Shown one piece after another: positions 36,923-46,691 of a stretch of DNA of 64,000 bases. Below the pieces are notes generated by a model. It was not told where the DNA came from and did no database searches. It worked only from the letters and a program-made list of their open reading frames with translations. The DNA lies in the NCBI RefSeq assembly GCF_001050155.1, contig NZ_LFVY01000005.1, positions 1 to 64,000 on the forward strand, in the 5' to 3' direction. Every line of letters begins with the position of its first letter. The first letter of the stretch is position 1. Position numbers and translations under genes: made by a program. The stretch comes from Nitratireductor soli (GTDB taxonomy: Bacteria; Pseudomonadota; Alphaproteobacteria; Rhizobiales; Rhizobiaceae).

Positions 36923-38166
36923 GGCGTTCCCCCATAGGGTTCGAGCACAAGGTCACGGGTGACAATGACGCGCACGGGAAAGCCCGGCCGGATCGTCAGC
37001 GTCGGCGCGATCTGCAACTGGCGCTGGACGATCTGCTGGCCGGCTTGATTGACGGTGTCCTGTGCGCCGTCACGGATGGCTCGCACCAGCCGGTCATTAT
37101 CGTCGGTGGCGAGTTCGGTGCCGATGCCGAGCAGCGTCGAGAGCGCGGCCGCCTTGGCGAGATCCCACCAGTGATAATCGACGCTATCCTCCAGGCCGGC
37201 ATAGCCTTGCGTATCCGCACCCGGCTGACGCTCCAGCACGATCGACCGGCCGTTCGGGAAGATCAGCCGGTTCCAGACGAGCAGGATGCGGCGCTGACCG
37301 AAGCCGACGCCGTTGTCATATTCTCCGATAACGCGGGTGCCCTGCGGAATGAGGAGGATGCGTCCGGTCGGGCTGTCGTAGATGTTCTCCGTCACCTGCG
37401 CGGTGATCTGGCCCGGAAGATCGGACCGGATGCCGGTGATGAGCGCGGCGGAAATTACCGCGCCGGCCTGAAGCACATTCGGCGACGCGGGTGCGGCGAC
37501 GCGATCGGACGAGACCGTGCGCCGGTCGGGCGTCTGGTTGAGGAAGGCGAGCTGGCGGTCCTGCGCCGAGGGCGTAGCAGGCTGGGGCGCAAGGCCAAGG
37601 CTGGCAAGATTCGGTGCCGCCGCCGTAGCGTCGGCCGTCGTCGCCGCAACAGGCGCGGCGGTGCGTGTCTCCGTCGAAGCGAAGAGCCGCGCGGTTCTCG
37701 CCGCCTCCAGTTCCTGCAAGCGGCGCTGCTCCTCGGCGCTGAGACCGGGCTGGACGGTGGTCGTGCCGGCGAGCGGAGGCGTGACGGGTTGTCCGCGGTT
37801 CTGCGCGTCGAGGATCGGTCGGCCGAGATCGCCGGGAAACGGCGGGCCGAGCACCGGCCCGGTATAGTCGCGCGGCAGGCTGTTGAGGCCGTCCGGCGTT
37901 GCCCGGTTGTCAGTCGAAAGCAGTTCCTCGCTCGCGCGGCCCTCCTGCGAGTTCTGGAGCGCGTAGATCAGCGCGCCTCCGACGCCGAGGCTGGCGACAA
38001 GACCAAGACCGGCGAGCACCTTGCGCGACAGCCGGGTGACGCGCGGCGGCTCGGGGCGGAGCCGCATGGGCGCGACCGGCTCACCGGTCAGCGGTCTGGC
38101 ATCGTCCGGGGTTTCTGGCGCGTCCGGGCTCTGCGCTTCCTTTTTTTCGGGATCGACCTCGTTCAC
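36919..38166 (-). CDS. trbI: Conjugal transfer protein TrbI (VirB10-like)
   Basis: The protein is 415 aa. There is one transmembrane helix near residue 55 (VLAGLGLVASLGVGGALIY), then a Pro/Gln-rich periplasmic linker, then the TrbI/VirB10 beta-barrel domain (VISAALITGIRSDLPGQITAQV, LLIPQGTRVIGEYD, GPVLGPPFPGDLGRP earlier). It spans the envelope as the outer part of the type IV secretion core complex. It overlaps both trbG and the DUF2274 gene by four bases, so the operon is translationally coupled. Confidence 0.95.
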   Translation of the reverse strand: MNEVDPEKKEAQSPDAPETPDDARPLTGEPVAPMRLRPEPPRVTRLSRKVLAGLGLVASLGVGGALIYALQNSQEGRASEELLSTDNRATPDGLNSLPRDYTGPVLGPPFPGDLGRPILDAQNRGQPVTPPLAGTTTVQPGLSAEEQRRLQELEAARTARLFASTETRTAAPVAATTADATAAAPNLASLGLAPQPATPSAQDRQLAFLNQTPDRRTVSSDRVAAPASPNVLQAGAVISAALITGIRSDLPGQITAQVTENIYDSPTGRILLIPQGTRVIGEYDNGVGFGQRRILLVWNRLIFPNGRSIVLERQPGADTQGYAGLEDSVDYHWWDLAKAAALSTLLGIGTELATDDNDRLVRAIRDGAQDTVNQAGQQIVQRQLQIAPTLTIRPGFPVRVIVTRDLVLEPYGGTP

Positions 38167-39203
38167 GATGCGGGCCTCCCGTCCGTTCGGGAAATGCGGA
38201 CCCGCTTCTGGTTGCGGTCGGTCCCGAAGCGCAGTTCGGCGGCGGCGAAGAGCCGGTCCACAATCATGTGGTGGCCGCGCACGCGATAGTTCACCAATTC
38301 GGAGGTGTTACCCTCCGGCCCAACGACGAAGAGCGGCGGCATCTCGCCCTGGCCGATACCGCGCGGAAACTCGATGAAGACCTGCCTTCCATCGTCGAAG
38401 GCGCGCAGCGGCCGCCACGGCGCACGGTCGCCCGAAATCTCATAGCGGAAGTTGACGTTGGCGAGATCGACCCCGCTGGCAACGGGCTGCGCCGCCTCGG
38501 CCTGGCTGTTCTGGCGGCGCAGCGCGATGAGCTGGTCCTGCGGATACTGCCAGGACACCGATGCCATATAGGTGCGCTCGGTCGAGCGCAGTTCCATGTG
38601 GTAGGTGCGCAGGTTAGTGTTGATGACGAGGTTGGTCATCAGCTCTGCGCGCGTGGGTTTCACCAAGATATGGACCTGCCGGGCAGCGCCCGTGCCGCTC
38701 TCGGTATCGCCGATGATCCAGCGCACGGTGTCGCCGGCGGCGACGGGACCGGAGCCGACGAGCGTTTCACCGGGCTGAAGGGCGATGTCGGTGATCTGCC
38801 CGACAGCGGTATAGACTTGATAGAGCGCTCCTTGCGTGAAGGGATAGACCTGCATGGAATTGATGAAGCCGTCTCGCACCGGCTGGACGCGGGCCTGCGC
38901 ATTGGCCTGATTGACGCGGGCGGCGGGATCAGCCGGCTCCGGCGTGCGGCGTGTCGTCTCGACAGGTTTCATCTGGCCGGGAAGCGGCAACGGCCGTGGC
39001 AGTTCGACCACCGTGACCGGCGCCGGAGGATCGACCGTCTGCACGGCCGGCGCGGCATCGTCATAGGCGATGTCCGGTGGCGGGGTCGTGGTGGCGCAGC
39101 CGCCAATCGTTGTTGTGCAGATGAGGACAGCCGCGAAAGCGGATTTACGGAAAGCCGGATGCCCTGCACTCCGGGGGGCGGCTTTGCGGAGTGCGGGGAT
39201 CAT
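38163..39203 (-). CDS. trbG: Conjugal transfer protein TrbG (VirB9-like)
   Basis: The protein is 346 aa. A signal/lipobox region lies near residue 35 (ICTTTIGGCATTTPP), followed by a Pro-rich part and then the VirB9 domain (YPFTQGALYQVYTAVGQITDIALQPGETLV, RLFAAAELRFG near the end). It forms the outer-membrane ring of the core complex with TrbI. It overlaps trbF by four bases. Confidence 0.95.
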   Translation of the reverse strand: MIPALRKAAPRSAGHPAFRKSAFAAVLICTTTIGGCATTTPPPDIAYDDAAPAVQTVDPPAPVTVVELPRPLPLPGQMKPVETTRRTPEPADPAARVNQANAQARVQPVRDGFINSMQVYPFTQGALYQVYTAVGQITDIALQPGETLVGSGPVAAGDTVRWIIGDTESGTGAARQVHILVKPTRAELMTNLVINTNLRTYHMELRSTERTYMASVSWQYPQDQLIALRRQNSQAEAAQPVASGVDLANVNFRYEISGDRAPWRPLRAFDDGRQVFIEFPRGIGQGEMPPLFVVGPEGNTSELVNYRVRGHHMIVDRLFAAAELRFGTDRNQKRVRISRTDGRPAS

Positions 39204-39883
39204 TGTCCAAGCTCCTTCGACCAGTTGATGGCGTTGACGTAGATTCCGAGCGGATTGGCCCGGAGTTTTTCGGGGTCGCGCGGGACCTGCACGACGACGG
39301 TGAGGATGGCGGACCAGCGCTCGGTGGAGGCGAGCGAGCCGTCCTGATAGCGGCGCTCGATCCAGGCGACGCGGAAGCTGTCGGGCGATGCGCGGATTAC
39401 CGAGGAGACTTCGACCGCGATCTGCTGTTTTCCGACCTTCGTGAACGGGTCGTTGGCGCGGGCATAGTCGTTGAGCGCCAGAGCGCCGGCCTGTGTCGTG
39501 AACTCATAGGCGCGAAGCCAATTCTGCCGCACGATGATCGCGTCTGCCGGGATCGCCCGGACCTGTTCGATGAAGCGGGCCAGATGGAACGCGATCTGCG
39601 GATCGGTTGGCCGATAGTCGGCAACGGCGGGCGCAACGGCCTGCGCCTGACCGAGCTTGTCCACCTGAACCACCCACGGGACGATCGACCCGCTGGTGGA
39701 TTGCCAGACCAGCGCGGCCGACAGGCCGGCAGACAGGGCAAGCGAGCCAAAGGCCATGAAGCGCCAGTTCTTCGCCTGCACGCGGGCGGAACCGATGCGG
39801 TCATCCCAGACCTGCGCTGCCCGCTGGTAGGGCGTCTCCGGCTGGGGTGATTTGCCGTAGTGGGTGGAGGGTCGTTTGAACAT
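39200..39883 (-). CDS. trbF: Conjugal transfer protein TrbF (VirB8-like)
   Basis: The protein is 227 aa. It has a short cytoplasmic N-terminus, one transmembrane helix near residues 45-65 (FMAFGSLALSAGLSAALVW), then the VirB8-type periplasmic domain with PTDPQIAFHLARFIEQVRAIP and NDPFTKVGKQQIAVEVSSV. VirB8-like proteins nucleate assembly of the secretion channel. It shares one base with the trbL stop. Confidence 0.94.
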   Translation of the reverse strand: MFKRPSTHYGKSPQPETPYQRAAQVWDDRIGSARVQAKNWRFMAFGSLALSAGLSAALVWQSTSGSIVPWVVQVDKLGQAQAVAPAVADYRPTDPQIAFHLARFIEQVRAIPADAIIVRQNWLRAYEFTTQAGALALNDYARANDPFTKVGKQQIAVEVSSVIRASPDSFRVAWIERRYQDGSLASTERWSAILTVVVQVPRDPEKLRANPLGIYVNAINWSKELGQ

Positions 39884-41253
39884 CAGCGGTCACTTTCGGA
39901 AAGATTGACGGAGGAGCCGCCGCCGTGGCTGTCGCCGCTGCGCACGGAATGGGCGGCGGCCTGAACGCCGTGCGTGAATTGCTGCGAGCGCTTCATGCGC
40001 TTGGCCCAGGCGGGCGGGCCGTCAGCGGCGGACGAGGACGAGGCGGCAGGCGCAGCCCCGCCATCGGCGGCTTCACCGCCGATCGTGCCGGCGGTGGACG
40101 AACCGCCCGTCACGTCGAACGCACCGCGAGCGCCGGCCTGATAGCTCTGCTTCATGCTGTCGGCGGCTTTCGATGCTGCGCGCTTCAAGGGGGAGATGGC
40201 GGCTTGAGCACCGGCGCTGGCGACATTGCCGAGACCGGAACTGACGGCGGACGCGCCAGTCTGGCCGGCAGCGCCCAGGCTGTAGGCGGTAGAGGCGCCA
40301 CCCGCGAGCGACGCCCCGCCACGGGCGGCAGCGGCAGCCCCTCCCGCGAGAGCGCCAGCACCGCCAGCGGCAGCGCCAAGGGCAGCGCCGCCGGCCATGA
40401 CCATGCCGCCTGCGGCGAGGCCCGTGCCGACCGCAGCGCCAGCGCCAAGCTGCGGGCCGCCGGAGACGAGGCCATTGGCGATGCCGGGGCCGAAAATGCC
40501 GAGGCCGAGCAGCGACAGCGCGGCGAGCACGATCGCCATCGCATCGTCGATGGTCGGCGTCGCGCCGCCGAAGCCCGCTGTGAATTCGGAGAATAGCGTG
40601 GAGCCGATGCCGATAATGACAGCGAGCACCAGAACCTTGATGCCGCTTGAGATGACGTTACCGAGCACCCGTTCGGCCATGAAGGCGGACTTGCCGAACA
40701 GGCCGAAGGGGATCAGCACGAAGCCCGCAAGCGTCGTCAGCTTGAACTCGATCAGGGTGACGAAGAGCTGGATGGCGAGAATAAAGAAGGCGAGCAGGAT
40801 CAGCGCCCAGGCGAATAACAGGCACGCGATCTGGATGAAGTTCTCGAAGAACGAGACCCAGCCCATCAGGTCGGAGATGGATTCGAGCAGCGGACGCCCG
40901 GCATCTAGGCCGGTCTGCGCGACCTTGCCGGGGCGCAGCAGGTCGGCGACGGAAAAGCTGGTCCCAGACGCCTTCAGGCCGAGACCAGCGAAGCTTTCGA
41001 AGACGATGCGGGCGAGATTGTTCCAGTTGCCGATGATGTAGGCGAAGACGCCGACGAACAGCGTCTTCTTGACCAACCGGGCGATGATGTCGTCATCGGC
41101 GCCCCATGACCAGAACAGCGCCGCCAACACCACGTCGATGACGATTAGCGTCGTGGCGATGAAGGCGACCTCGCCCGACAGAAGGCCGAAACCGCCGTCG
41201 ATGTAGCGGGTGAAGACTTCGAGGAAATGGTCGATGACGCCGGTGCCGCCCAT
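39883..41253 (-). CDS. trbL: Conjugal transfer protein TrbL (VirB6-like)
   Basis: The protein is 456 aa from ATG 41253 (MGGTGVIDHFLEVF). The N-terminal two-thirds contain about six membrane helices, including LFAWALILLAFFILAIQLFV and FVLIPFGLFGKSAF. The C-terminal third is a Gly/Ala/Ser-rich low-complexity tail, typical of TrbL. It is a polytopic inner-membrane channel component for DNA transfer. The ORF extends further upstream but overlaps trbK there. Confidence 0.94.
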   Translation of the reverse strand: MGGTGVIDHFLEVFTRYIDGGFGLLSGEVAFIATTLIVIDVVLAALFWSWGADDDIIARLVKKTLFVGVFAYIIGNWNNLARIVFESFAGLGLKASGTSFSVADLLRPGKVAQTGLDAGRPLLESISDLMGWVSFFENFIQIACLLFAWALILLAFFILAIQLFVTLIEFKLTTLAGFVLIPFGLFGKSAFMAERVLGNVISSGIKVLVLAVIIGIGSTLFSEFTAGFGGATPTIDDAMAIVLAALSLLGLGIFGPGIANGLVSGGPQLGAGAAVGTGLAAGGMVMAGGAALGAAAGGAGALAGGAAAAARGGASLAGGASTAYSLGAAGQTGASAVSSGLGNVASAGAQAAISPLKRAASKAADSMKQSYQAGARGAFDVTGGSSTAGTIGGEAADGGAAPAASSSSAADGPPAWAKRMKRSQQFTHGVQAAAHSVRSGDSHGGGSSVNLSESDR

Positions 41254-41254
41254 G

Positions 41255-41647
41255 TCAGCGCACCCTCTCGTCAGGAGAAACGGGCGGCCGTGCAGGCTCG
41301 GGCGGAATGGCCGCCTCTGTTTCCTTGGCGATTGGATCTTCGCTTGGCGTGGGTGGCCAAAGGGTCGTTGGGGCGCTCGGCGCACCTGATGCCCGTGCGC
41401 CCTGCTTTAGGAAGCGGTCACGGTTCTCTGCCCATATGTCGAGGCAGGCGGGGTTGCGCGTGGCGGCCTCGCCCAAATCCCGGCAATGGCGAAGGCGTTG
41501 ACGAATGTCGCCGGTATCGCTGCGTTCGCGGGCGAGCGGGCGAAGCTCGGATGGTTCGGGCCGGCGTGTGAACTCGATCACGGCGGCGGTGATCGCGACG
41601 CCGACGAAGACGACAGCGCCGAGCCGGGCAAGCATCTTGCCGTCCAT
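41255..41647 (-). CDS. trbK: TrbK-alt, putative entry-exclusion protein
   Basis: The protein is 130 aa, starting MDGKMLARLGAVVFVGVAITAAVIEF, a single N-terminal membrane helix. A CRDLGEAATRNPACLDIWAENRDRF cysteine pair follows, then a Pro-rich tail. The two-cysteine block is the TrbK_alt family hallmark. In trb systems TrbK blocks redundant transfer into cells already carrying the element. It lies between trbJ and trbL as expected. Confidence 0.85.
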   Translation of the reverse strand: MDGKMLARLGAVVFVGVAITAAVIEFTRRPEPSELRPLARERSDTGDIRQRLRHCRDLGEAATRNPACLDIWAENRDRFLKQGARASGAPSAPTTLWPPTPSEDPIAKETEAAIPPEPARPPVSPDERVR

Positions 41648-41661
41648 TGGCGTCGCCCCCG

Positions 41662-42420
41662 TCAATTGTTGCCGTAGAACATCTTGGCGCTGCCGGGCTG
41701 ATAGCCCGCGCCCGCCGTCAAGAAACGGCGGCGCTGCTCGCGCCCCTGTTCCGCGGCGGCGGCGCGTTCGGCATTGGTGAGCGCCTGCGCCCGGCCATTG
41801 GCGGCGACGACAGCGGTGAGATCGGCAAGCTGCTGAGTCTGAAGCGCGAGAAGCTGATTGCCGGCCTGCGTCGCCTGAAGCGCGCCGGTCGCACCCTGGC
41901 TCTGGCCGACCAGCGCCGACATCTGCGCGCGGTTGGTGTCGATATTGCTGACGACGCCGGCTTGCACGCGCATGGCGTCCTGCAAGCCGCCGACCGTGTT
42001 CTGCCAGCGCGAACGGGCGTCGGCGACAAGTTGGCTGTCGGTGGCTGACAGCGAGACGTTGCCGTATTTTTGGCTGAACATCTGGTCGATCTTCTGAACG
42101 TCGAAGGCGATGTTCTGCGCTTGGGCCAGAAGCTGCTGGGTGCGTTGGACCGACTGCTGAATCTGTTGCAGCGCGGAATATGGCAGGCTCGCCAGATTGC
42201 GGGCCTGATTGATGAGCATCTGCGCTTCGTTCTGAAGCTGCGTGATCTGCTGGTTGATCTGCTGGAGTGCGCGGGCGGCCTGAAGCACGTTCTGCGCATA
42301 GTTCGACGGATCGAACACGGTGATGGCATAAGCCGGCGGCGCCAGTATGGGCGCGATGGCGACGGGCGCAAGGAACAGCGCGGCGGTGAGCCGCGCGATA
42401 CGGGAACGACGCAGTTTCAT
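41662..42420 (-). CDS. trbJ: Conjugal transfer protein TrbJ (VirB5-like)
   Basis: The protein is 252 aa. A signal peptide (LTAALFLAPVAIAPILAPPAYA) is followed by the ITVFDPSNYAQNVLQAARALQQINQQI start of TrbJ, then a Gln-rich coiled coil. VirB5-like proteins are minor pilus components. ATG 42420 overlaps the trbE stop by four bases. Confidence 0.94.
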   Translation of the reverse strand: MKLRRSRIARLTAALFLAPVAIAPILAPPAYAITVFDPSNYAQNVLQAARALQQINQQITQLQNEAQMLINQARNLASLPYSALQQIQQSVQRTQQLLAQAQNIAFDVQKIDQMFSQKYGNVSLSATDSQLVADARSRWQNTVGGLQDAMRVQAGVVSNIDTNRAQMSALVGQSQGATGALQATQAGNQLLALQTQQLADLTAVVAANGRAQALTNAERAAAAEQGREQRRRFLTAGAGYQPGSAKMFYGNN

Positions 42421-44855
42421 GGCAGTTTCTCCAGGTTGGTGAGGTCGGGAATGAGGTCGGCCGCCCAATCGACGCCGCGATGGCGCAGCCAGGCGTCGAG
42501 GAAGCCATCCGGGCCGTGTTCGGCGAGAAGCTGGGCGATGGTGGCCTGATCGGCCTTCGACGATGCGGCGCAGAGCGACAGCGCCACGTCGCTGAGGCCA
42601 AGGTCGAACAGGCGGTTGCCGCGTCGGGACTGGCAGTAATAATCGCGCTTGGGCATCGCGCGTGCAATGATCTCGATCTGGCGGTCATTGAGGCCGAAGC
42701 GGCGATAGATGGCGGTGATCTGCGGCTCGATCGCCCGTTCGTTCGGGAGCAGAAGCCGGGTCTGGCAGCTCTCGATGATGGCGGGCGCGATGGCGCTGCC
42801 GTCGATGTCCGACAGGCTTTGCGTGGCGAAGATGACGGAGGCGTTCTTCTTGCGCAGCGTCTTGAGCCATTCGCGGAGCTGGCCGGCGAAGCCCTCGTCG
42901 TCCAGCGCCAGCCAGCCTTCGTCGACGATGATGAGCGTCGGCGATCCGTCGAGCCGGTCTTCGATGCGGTGGAACAAATAGGCGAGCACGGCAGGCGCGG
43001 CGTCGGTGCCGATCAGCCCTTCCGTCTCGAACGCCTGAACGGTGGCCGTGCCGAGATGTTCGTTCTCGGCGTCGAGCAAGCGTCCCCACGCGCCGCCAAC
43101 GCAGTAGGGTCGGAGCGCCTGCTTCAGGTCATTCGACTGGAGCAGCACGCAGAGGCCGGTGATGGTTCGTTCTCCGACCGGCGCGGAGGCGAGCGAGGTC
43201 AGCGCCGTCCAGATATGTTCCTTCACCTCGGGCGTGATGGTGACGCCCTCGCGGATCAGGATGGCGACGATCCAGTCACCCGCCCACGCCCGTTCGCTCG
43301 TCTCCTCGATCCGAGCCAGCGGCTGAAGACTGACCGATGTTTCCGAGCCATCCGTCAGCCCGCCGCCTAGGTCGTGCCAATCGCCGCGCATGGCGAGCGC
43401 AGCGGCGCGGATCGAACCGCCGAAGTCGAAGGCGAAGACCTGAGCGCCATGGTAGCGGCGGAACTGAAGCGCCATCAGCGCCAGAAGCACGGACTTGCCT
43501 GCGCCGGTCGGGCCGACGATCAGCGTGTGGCCGACATCGCCGACATGGAGGGAAAACCGGAACGGGGTCGAGCCTTCGGTCTTGCCGAAGAGCAGTGGGG
43601 GCGCTGCAAAATGCTCGTCCCGTTCCGGCCCCGCCCACACGGCACTCAGGGGGATCATGTGGGCGAGATTGAGTGTGGAAATCGGCGGCTGCCGCACGTT
43701 CGCGTAAACGTGGCCGGGCAACGATCCGAGCCAGGCGTCCACGGCGTTGATGGTCTCGGCCATCGCGGTGAAATCGCGGCCCTGAATGACCTTCTCGACC
43801 AGCCGCAGCTTTTCATCGGCTGTGCGCGGATCGGCGTCCCACACCGTCACCGTCGCGGTGACATAGGCGACACCGGCATAATCCGCGCCGAGTTCCTGTA
43901 GGGCGAGATCGGCATCCGCCGCCTTGTTCGACGCATCGGTATCGACCAGCGCCGACGCTTCGTTCGTCATCACCTCTTTCAGAATCGCGGCGATGGATTT
44001 GCGCTTGGCGAACCACTGGCGGCGGATTTTTGTCAGAAGCTTCGTCGCGTCGGTCTTGTCGAGCAGGATCGCGCGCGTGCTCCACCGATAGGGAAAGGCA
44101 AGACGGTTCAGTTCGTCGAGCAGGCCCGGTGTCGTCGCCGTCGGGAACCCGGTGAGGGTCAGCACGCGCAGATGCTGGCTGCCAAGGCGTGGCTCCAGCC
44201 CGCCGGTCAGAGGCTGATCGGCGAGCAGCGCGTCGAGATAGATCGGCGTCTCGGGGACGCGGACGCGGTGCCGGTGCGTGGATACGCAGCCGTGCAGATA
44301 GGTCAGCGTCTCGCCGTCATCGAGCCAGCGGCATTCGGGCATGAAGGCTTCGATCAGGCGAAGAAGCCGGTCGGTGCGGTCAGCGAAGGCCGACATCACC
44401 TCATTGGGGTCGATGCCGCTCTTCTCGCGGCCCTCATAGAGCCAGGTTTCCGCGCGGGCTGCGTCTTCAGCCGGCGGCAGATAGGTGAAGGTCAGGAAAT
44501 AGCTGGATTCAAAATGTGCGCCCGCTTCCTCGAAATCCGCTTTGCGCTCGGCATCGACCAGCGCGGAAGCGGCGTCGGGAAAGGTGCTGGCGGGATAGGT
44601 CGCGGCCGGATGACGCTGCGCTTCCACGAAGATCGCCCAGCCCGAGCCGAGGCGGCGGAAGGCGTTGTTGAGGCGGCCGGCGACGGCGACCAGCTCGGCG
44701 GGCACGGCGCTGTCGAGGTCCGGCCCCCGGAATCGGGCGGTGCGCTGGAAGCTGCCATCCTTGTTGAGCACGATGCCGGTGCCGGCCAGTGCTGCCCAGG
44801 GCAGGAAGTCGGCAAGCCGACTGTTGCGATTGCGGTATTCGGCGAGACTCATCAT
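42417..44855 (-). CDS. trbE: Conjugal transfer ATPase TrbE (VirB4-like)
   Basis: The protein is 812 aa. It has the N-terminal VirB4 domain (MSLAEYRNRNSRLADFLPW), then the ATPase with Walker A GPTGAGKSVL and Walker B LIIVDEGWLALDD, followed by FATQSLSDI. This is the large inner-membrane-associated ATPase that energises pilus assembly. Two adjacent ATGs (44855, 44852) could start it. It is 13 bases downstream of trbD. Confidence 0.96.
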   Translation of the reverse strand: MMSLAEYRNRNSRLADFLPWAALAGTGIVLNKDGSFQRTARFRGPDLDSAVPAELVAVAGRLNNAFRRLGSGWAIFVEAQRHPAATYPASTFPDAASALVDAERKADFEEAGAHFESSYFLTFTYLPPAEDAARAETWLYEGREKSGIDPNEVMSAFADRTDRLLRLIEAFMPECRWLDDGETLTYLHGCVSTHRHRVRVPETPIYLDALLADQPLTGGLEPRLGSQHLRVLTLTGFPTATTPGLLDELNRLAFPYRWSTRAILLDKTDATKLLTKIRRQWFAKRKSIAAILKEVMTNEASALVDTDASNKAADADLALQELGADYAGVAYVTATVTVWDADPRTADEKLRLVEKVIQGRDFTAMAETINAVDAWLGSLPGHVYANVRQPPISTLNLAHMIPLSAVWAGPERDEHFAAPPLLFGKTEGSTPFRFSLHVGDVGHTLIVGPTGAGKSVLLALMALQFRRYHGAQVFAFDFGGSIRAAALAMRGDWHDLGGGLTDGSETSVSLQPLARIEETSERAWAGDWIVAILIREGVTITPEVKEHIWTALTSLASAPVGERTITGLCVLLQSNDLKQALRPYCVGGAWGRLLDAENEHLGTATVQAFETEGLIGTDAAPAVLAYLFHRIEDRLDGSPTLIIVDEGWLALDDEGFAGQLREWLKTLRKKNASVIFATQSLSDIDGSAIAPAIIESCQTRLLLPNERAIEPQITAIYRRFGLNDRQIEIIARAMPKRDYYCQSRRGNRLFDLGLSDVALSLCAASSKADQATIAQLLAEHGPDGFLDAWLRHRGVDWAADLIPDLTNLEKLP

Positions 44856-44868
44856 CGGTGCGTTCCCC

Positions 44869-45150
44869 TCAGACCGTGAGATGCGCGGGGATGCGCAGAT
44901 GGCGGCGGCCGACCTCGACGAAGAGCGGGTCTCGCTTCGCCGCCCACACTGCCGCGAAATGGCCGATCGCCCAGATGGCGAGACCGACCAGCCAGAGGCG
45001 CAGGCCGAGGCCGACCGCGCCTGCCAGTGTGCCGTTCATGATGGCGATGGCGCGCGGAGCGCCGCCGAGCAGGATCGGCTCGGTCAGCGCCCGATGGACC
45101 GGCACGGTGAAGCCCGGAACCTCGCTCCCCTGATCGACGACGCCCGCCAT
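44869..45150 (-). CDS. trbD: Conjugal transfer protein TrbD (VirB3-like)
   Basis: The protein is 93 aa. GFTVPVHRALTEPILLGGAPR is the TrbD/VirB3 start, followed by a membrane hairpin (MNGTLAGAVGLGLRLWLVGL and IWAIGHFAAVWAA) and FVEVGRRHLRIPAHL. It is a small inner-membrane protein that works with TrbE. ATG 45150 overlaps the trbC stop (ATGA). Confidence 0.93.
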   Translation of the reverse strand: MAGVVDQGSEVPGFTVPVHRALTEPILLGGAPRAIAIMNGTLAGAVGLGLRLWLVGLAIWAIGHFAAVWAAKRDPLFVEVGRRHLRIPAHLTV

Positions 45151-45497
45151 CAGACCAGTGCCCCGCCGCCGAACGAGAAGAACGACAGGAAGAAGCTCGA
45201 CGCCGCGAAGGCGATCGACAGGCCGAACACGATCTGGATCAGGCGGCGGAAACCGCCCGACGTGTCGCCGAAGGCCAGTGCGAGACCCGTGGTGATGATG
45301 ACGATCACCGCGATGATCTTGGCGACCGGGCCTTCGATCGACTGGAGGATGGATTGCAGCGGCGCTTCCCACGGCATGGACGAGCCGGAGGCATGGGCGG
45401 GCGCGGCCATCAAGAGGCTCACCATGGCGGCGGATGCCGTCGTGGTGAGGTAATGGTGCATTTGGGACGGGCGCAGGGAGCGCAGACGTTGGATCAT
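45150..45497 (-). CDS. trbC: Conjugal transfer pilin TrbC (VirB2-like)
   Basis: The protein is 115 aa. It has a long signal sequence (about 38 residues ending APAHAS) and then two hydrophobic helices (IIAVIVIITTGLALAFG and FGLSIAFAASSFFLSFF) around a GDTSGGFRRL turn, the major pilin pattern. AAGGAG precedes ATG 45497. It overlaps trbB and trbD by four bases and one base respectively. Confidence 0.93.
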   Translation of the reverse strand: MIQRLRSLRPSQMHHYLTTTASAAMVSLLMAAPAHASGSSMPWEAPLQSILQSIEGPVAKIIAVIVIITTGLALAFGDTSGGFRRLIQIVFGLSIAFAASSFFLSFFSFGGGALV

Positions 45498-46522
45498 GGA
45501 CGGTCTCCTTTGGAGTTGGGGCTGAGGGCATGGCTGAGAGAGGCCGCACCGCCGTCGCCCTCGATGACGGCGGGCGCGACGCGGTAATCGCCGTCCGGGC
45601 CGAGGCCATCGACACGGGCGAGTTCGGACAGCCGGCGCGCGGAACCGCGCCCGGTGAGGACGGCAACAAGATCGATCGTCTCGGCGATCAGCGCGCGCGG
45701 AACGGTGACGACCGCTTCCTGAATGAGCTGTTCCATCCGGCGCAGCGCGCCGATGGCGCTGCCGGCGTGGATCGTGCCGACGCCGCCGGGATGGCCAGTG
45801 CCCCATGCCTTCAGGAGGTCCAGCGCCTCCGGGCCGCGTACTTCGCCGACCGGGATACGGTCGGGGCGCAGGCGCAAGCTGGAGCGAACGAGATCCGACA
45901 GGGACGCCACGCCATCCTTGGTGCGCATGGCAACGAGGTTCGGCGCGGCGCATTGCAGTTCACGCGTGTCCTCGATGATGACGACGCGATCGGAGGTCTT
46001 CGCCACTTCGGCCAAGAGGGCATTGGTCAGCGTCGTCTTGCCGGTGGACGTCCCGCCTGCCACGAGGATGTTGGCGCGGGACGCGACGCCTGCACGCAGC
46101 GTCTCGGCTTGGCGCGCGGACATGATCCTGGCCTGGACGTAATCGTCGAGCGTGAACACGGCGACTGCGGGCTTGCGGATGGCGAAGGCCGGCGCCGCCA
46201 CCACGGGCGGCAGCAGGCCCTCGAACCTCTCCCCTGTCTCCGGCAGTTCGGCCGAGACACGCGGAGCGCCGGCATGAACCTCGGCGCCGACATGGTGCGC
46301 GACCAGGCGCACGATCCGCTCCCCATCGGCGGGTGACAGTCGCTCGCCGGTGTCGGACAGTCCTTCGGAAAGTCGGTCGATCCAGATGCGCCCGTCCGGG
46401 TTCAGCATCACCTCGACGACGGCGGCGTCTTCGAGAAACCGGGCGATGGCCGAGCCGAGCGCGGTGCGCAGCATCCGCGCGCCTCGCGCCAAGCCTTCCG
46501 ATTTGTGATGTGAAACGGCCAT
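45494..46522 (-). CDS. trbB: Conjugal transfer ATPase TrbB (VirB11-like)
   Basis: The protein is 342 aa, a hexameric secretion ATPase. The N-terminal domain has [16 protein letters not shown]. The ATPase has [10 protein letters not shown] (Walker A), [11 protein letters not shown], the [30 protein letters not shown] box with Walker B-like residues, and GTIHAGSA. It is the first gene of the trbBCDEJKLFGI operon. A pair of dyads precedes it (46527-46571). Confidence 0.96.
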   Translation of the reverse strand: MAVSHHKSEGLARGARMLRTALGSAIARFLEDAAVVEVMLNPDGRIWIDRLSEGLSDTGERLSPADGERIVRLVAHHVGAEVHAGAPRVSAELPETGERFEGLLPPVVAAPAFAIRKPAVAVFTLDDYVQARIMSARQAETLRAGVASRANILVAGGTSTGKTTLTNALLAEVAKTSDRVVIIEDTRELQCAAPNLVAMRTKDGVASLSDLVRSSLRLRPDRIPVGEVRGPEALDLLKAWGTGHPGGVGTIHAGSAIGALRRMEQLIQEAVVTVPRALIAETIDLVAVLTGRGSARRLSELARVDGLGPDGDYRVAPAVIEGDGGAASLSHALSPNSKGDRP

Positions 46523-46526
46523 CTGA

Positions 46527-46571
46527 TCCCCGTGTCCGCCGGGGAGACATCAGACGGTCCCCGGACGGGGA
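46527..46571. promoter_or_regulatory. Two dyads with identical arms in the trbB 5' leader
   Basis: TCCCCG-N7-CGGGGA (46527-46545) and TCCCCG-N2-CGGGGA (46558-46571) lie immediately upstream of the trbB start at 46522. The arms are identical, so the two sites could bind one regulator or form tandem RNA hairpins that hide the trbB ribosome-binding site. Confidence 0.45.
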
Positions 46572-46691
46572 TAATTAAAAGAGCCGGAAATTAGGCTGAT
46601 TCAACAAGTATCTAACACCCGGCGGCCATAGCGAAGAAACGGCGGTAATCGGCGGGATTGAATACTGCCGCCGGTGGCCACTGGACTTCGG

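Noticed and set aside
36552-36965. N-terminal extension of the 90-aa hypothetical protein
   Set aside because: It is an out-of-frame reading of the DUF2274 gene, with basic low-complexity sequence and no ribosome-binding site.
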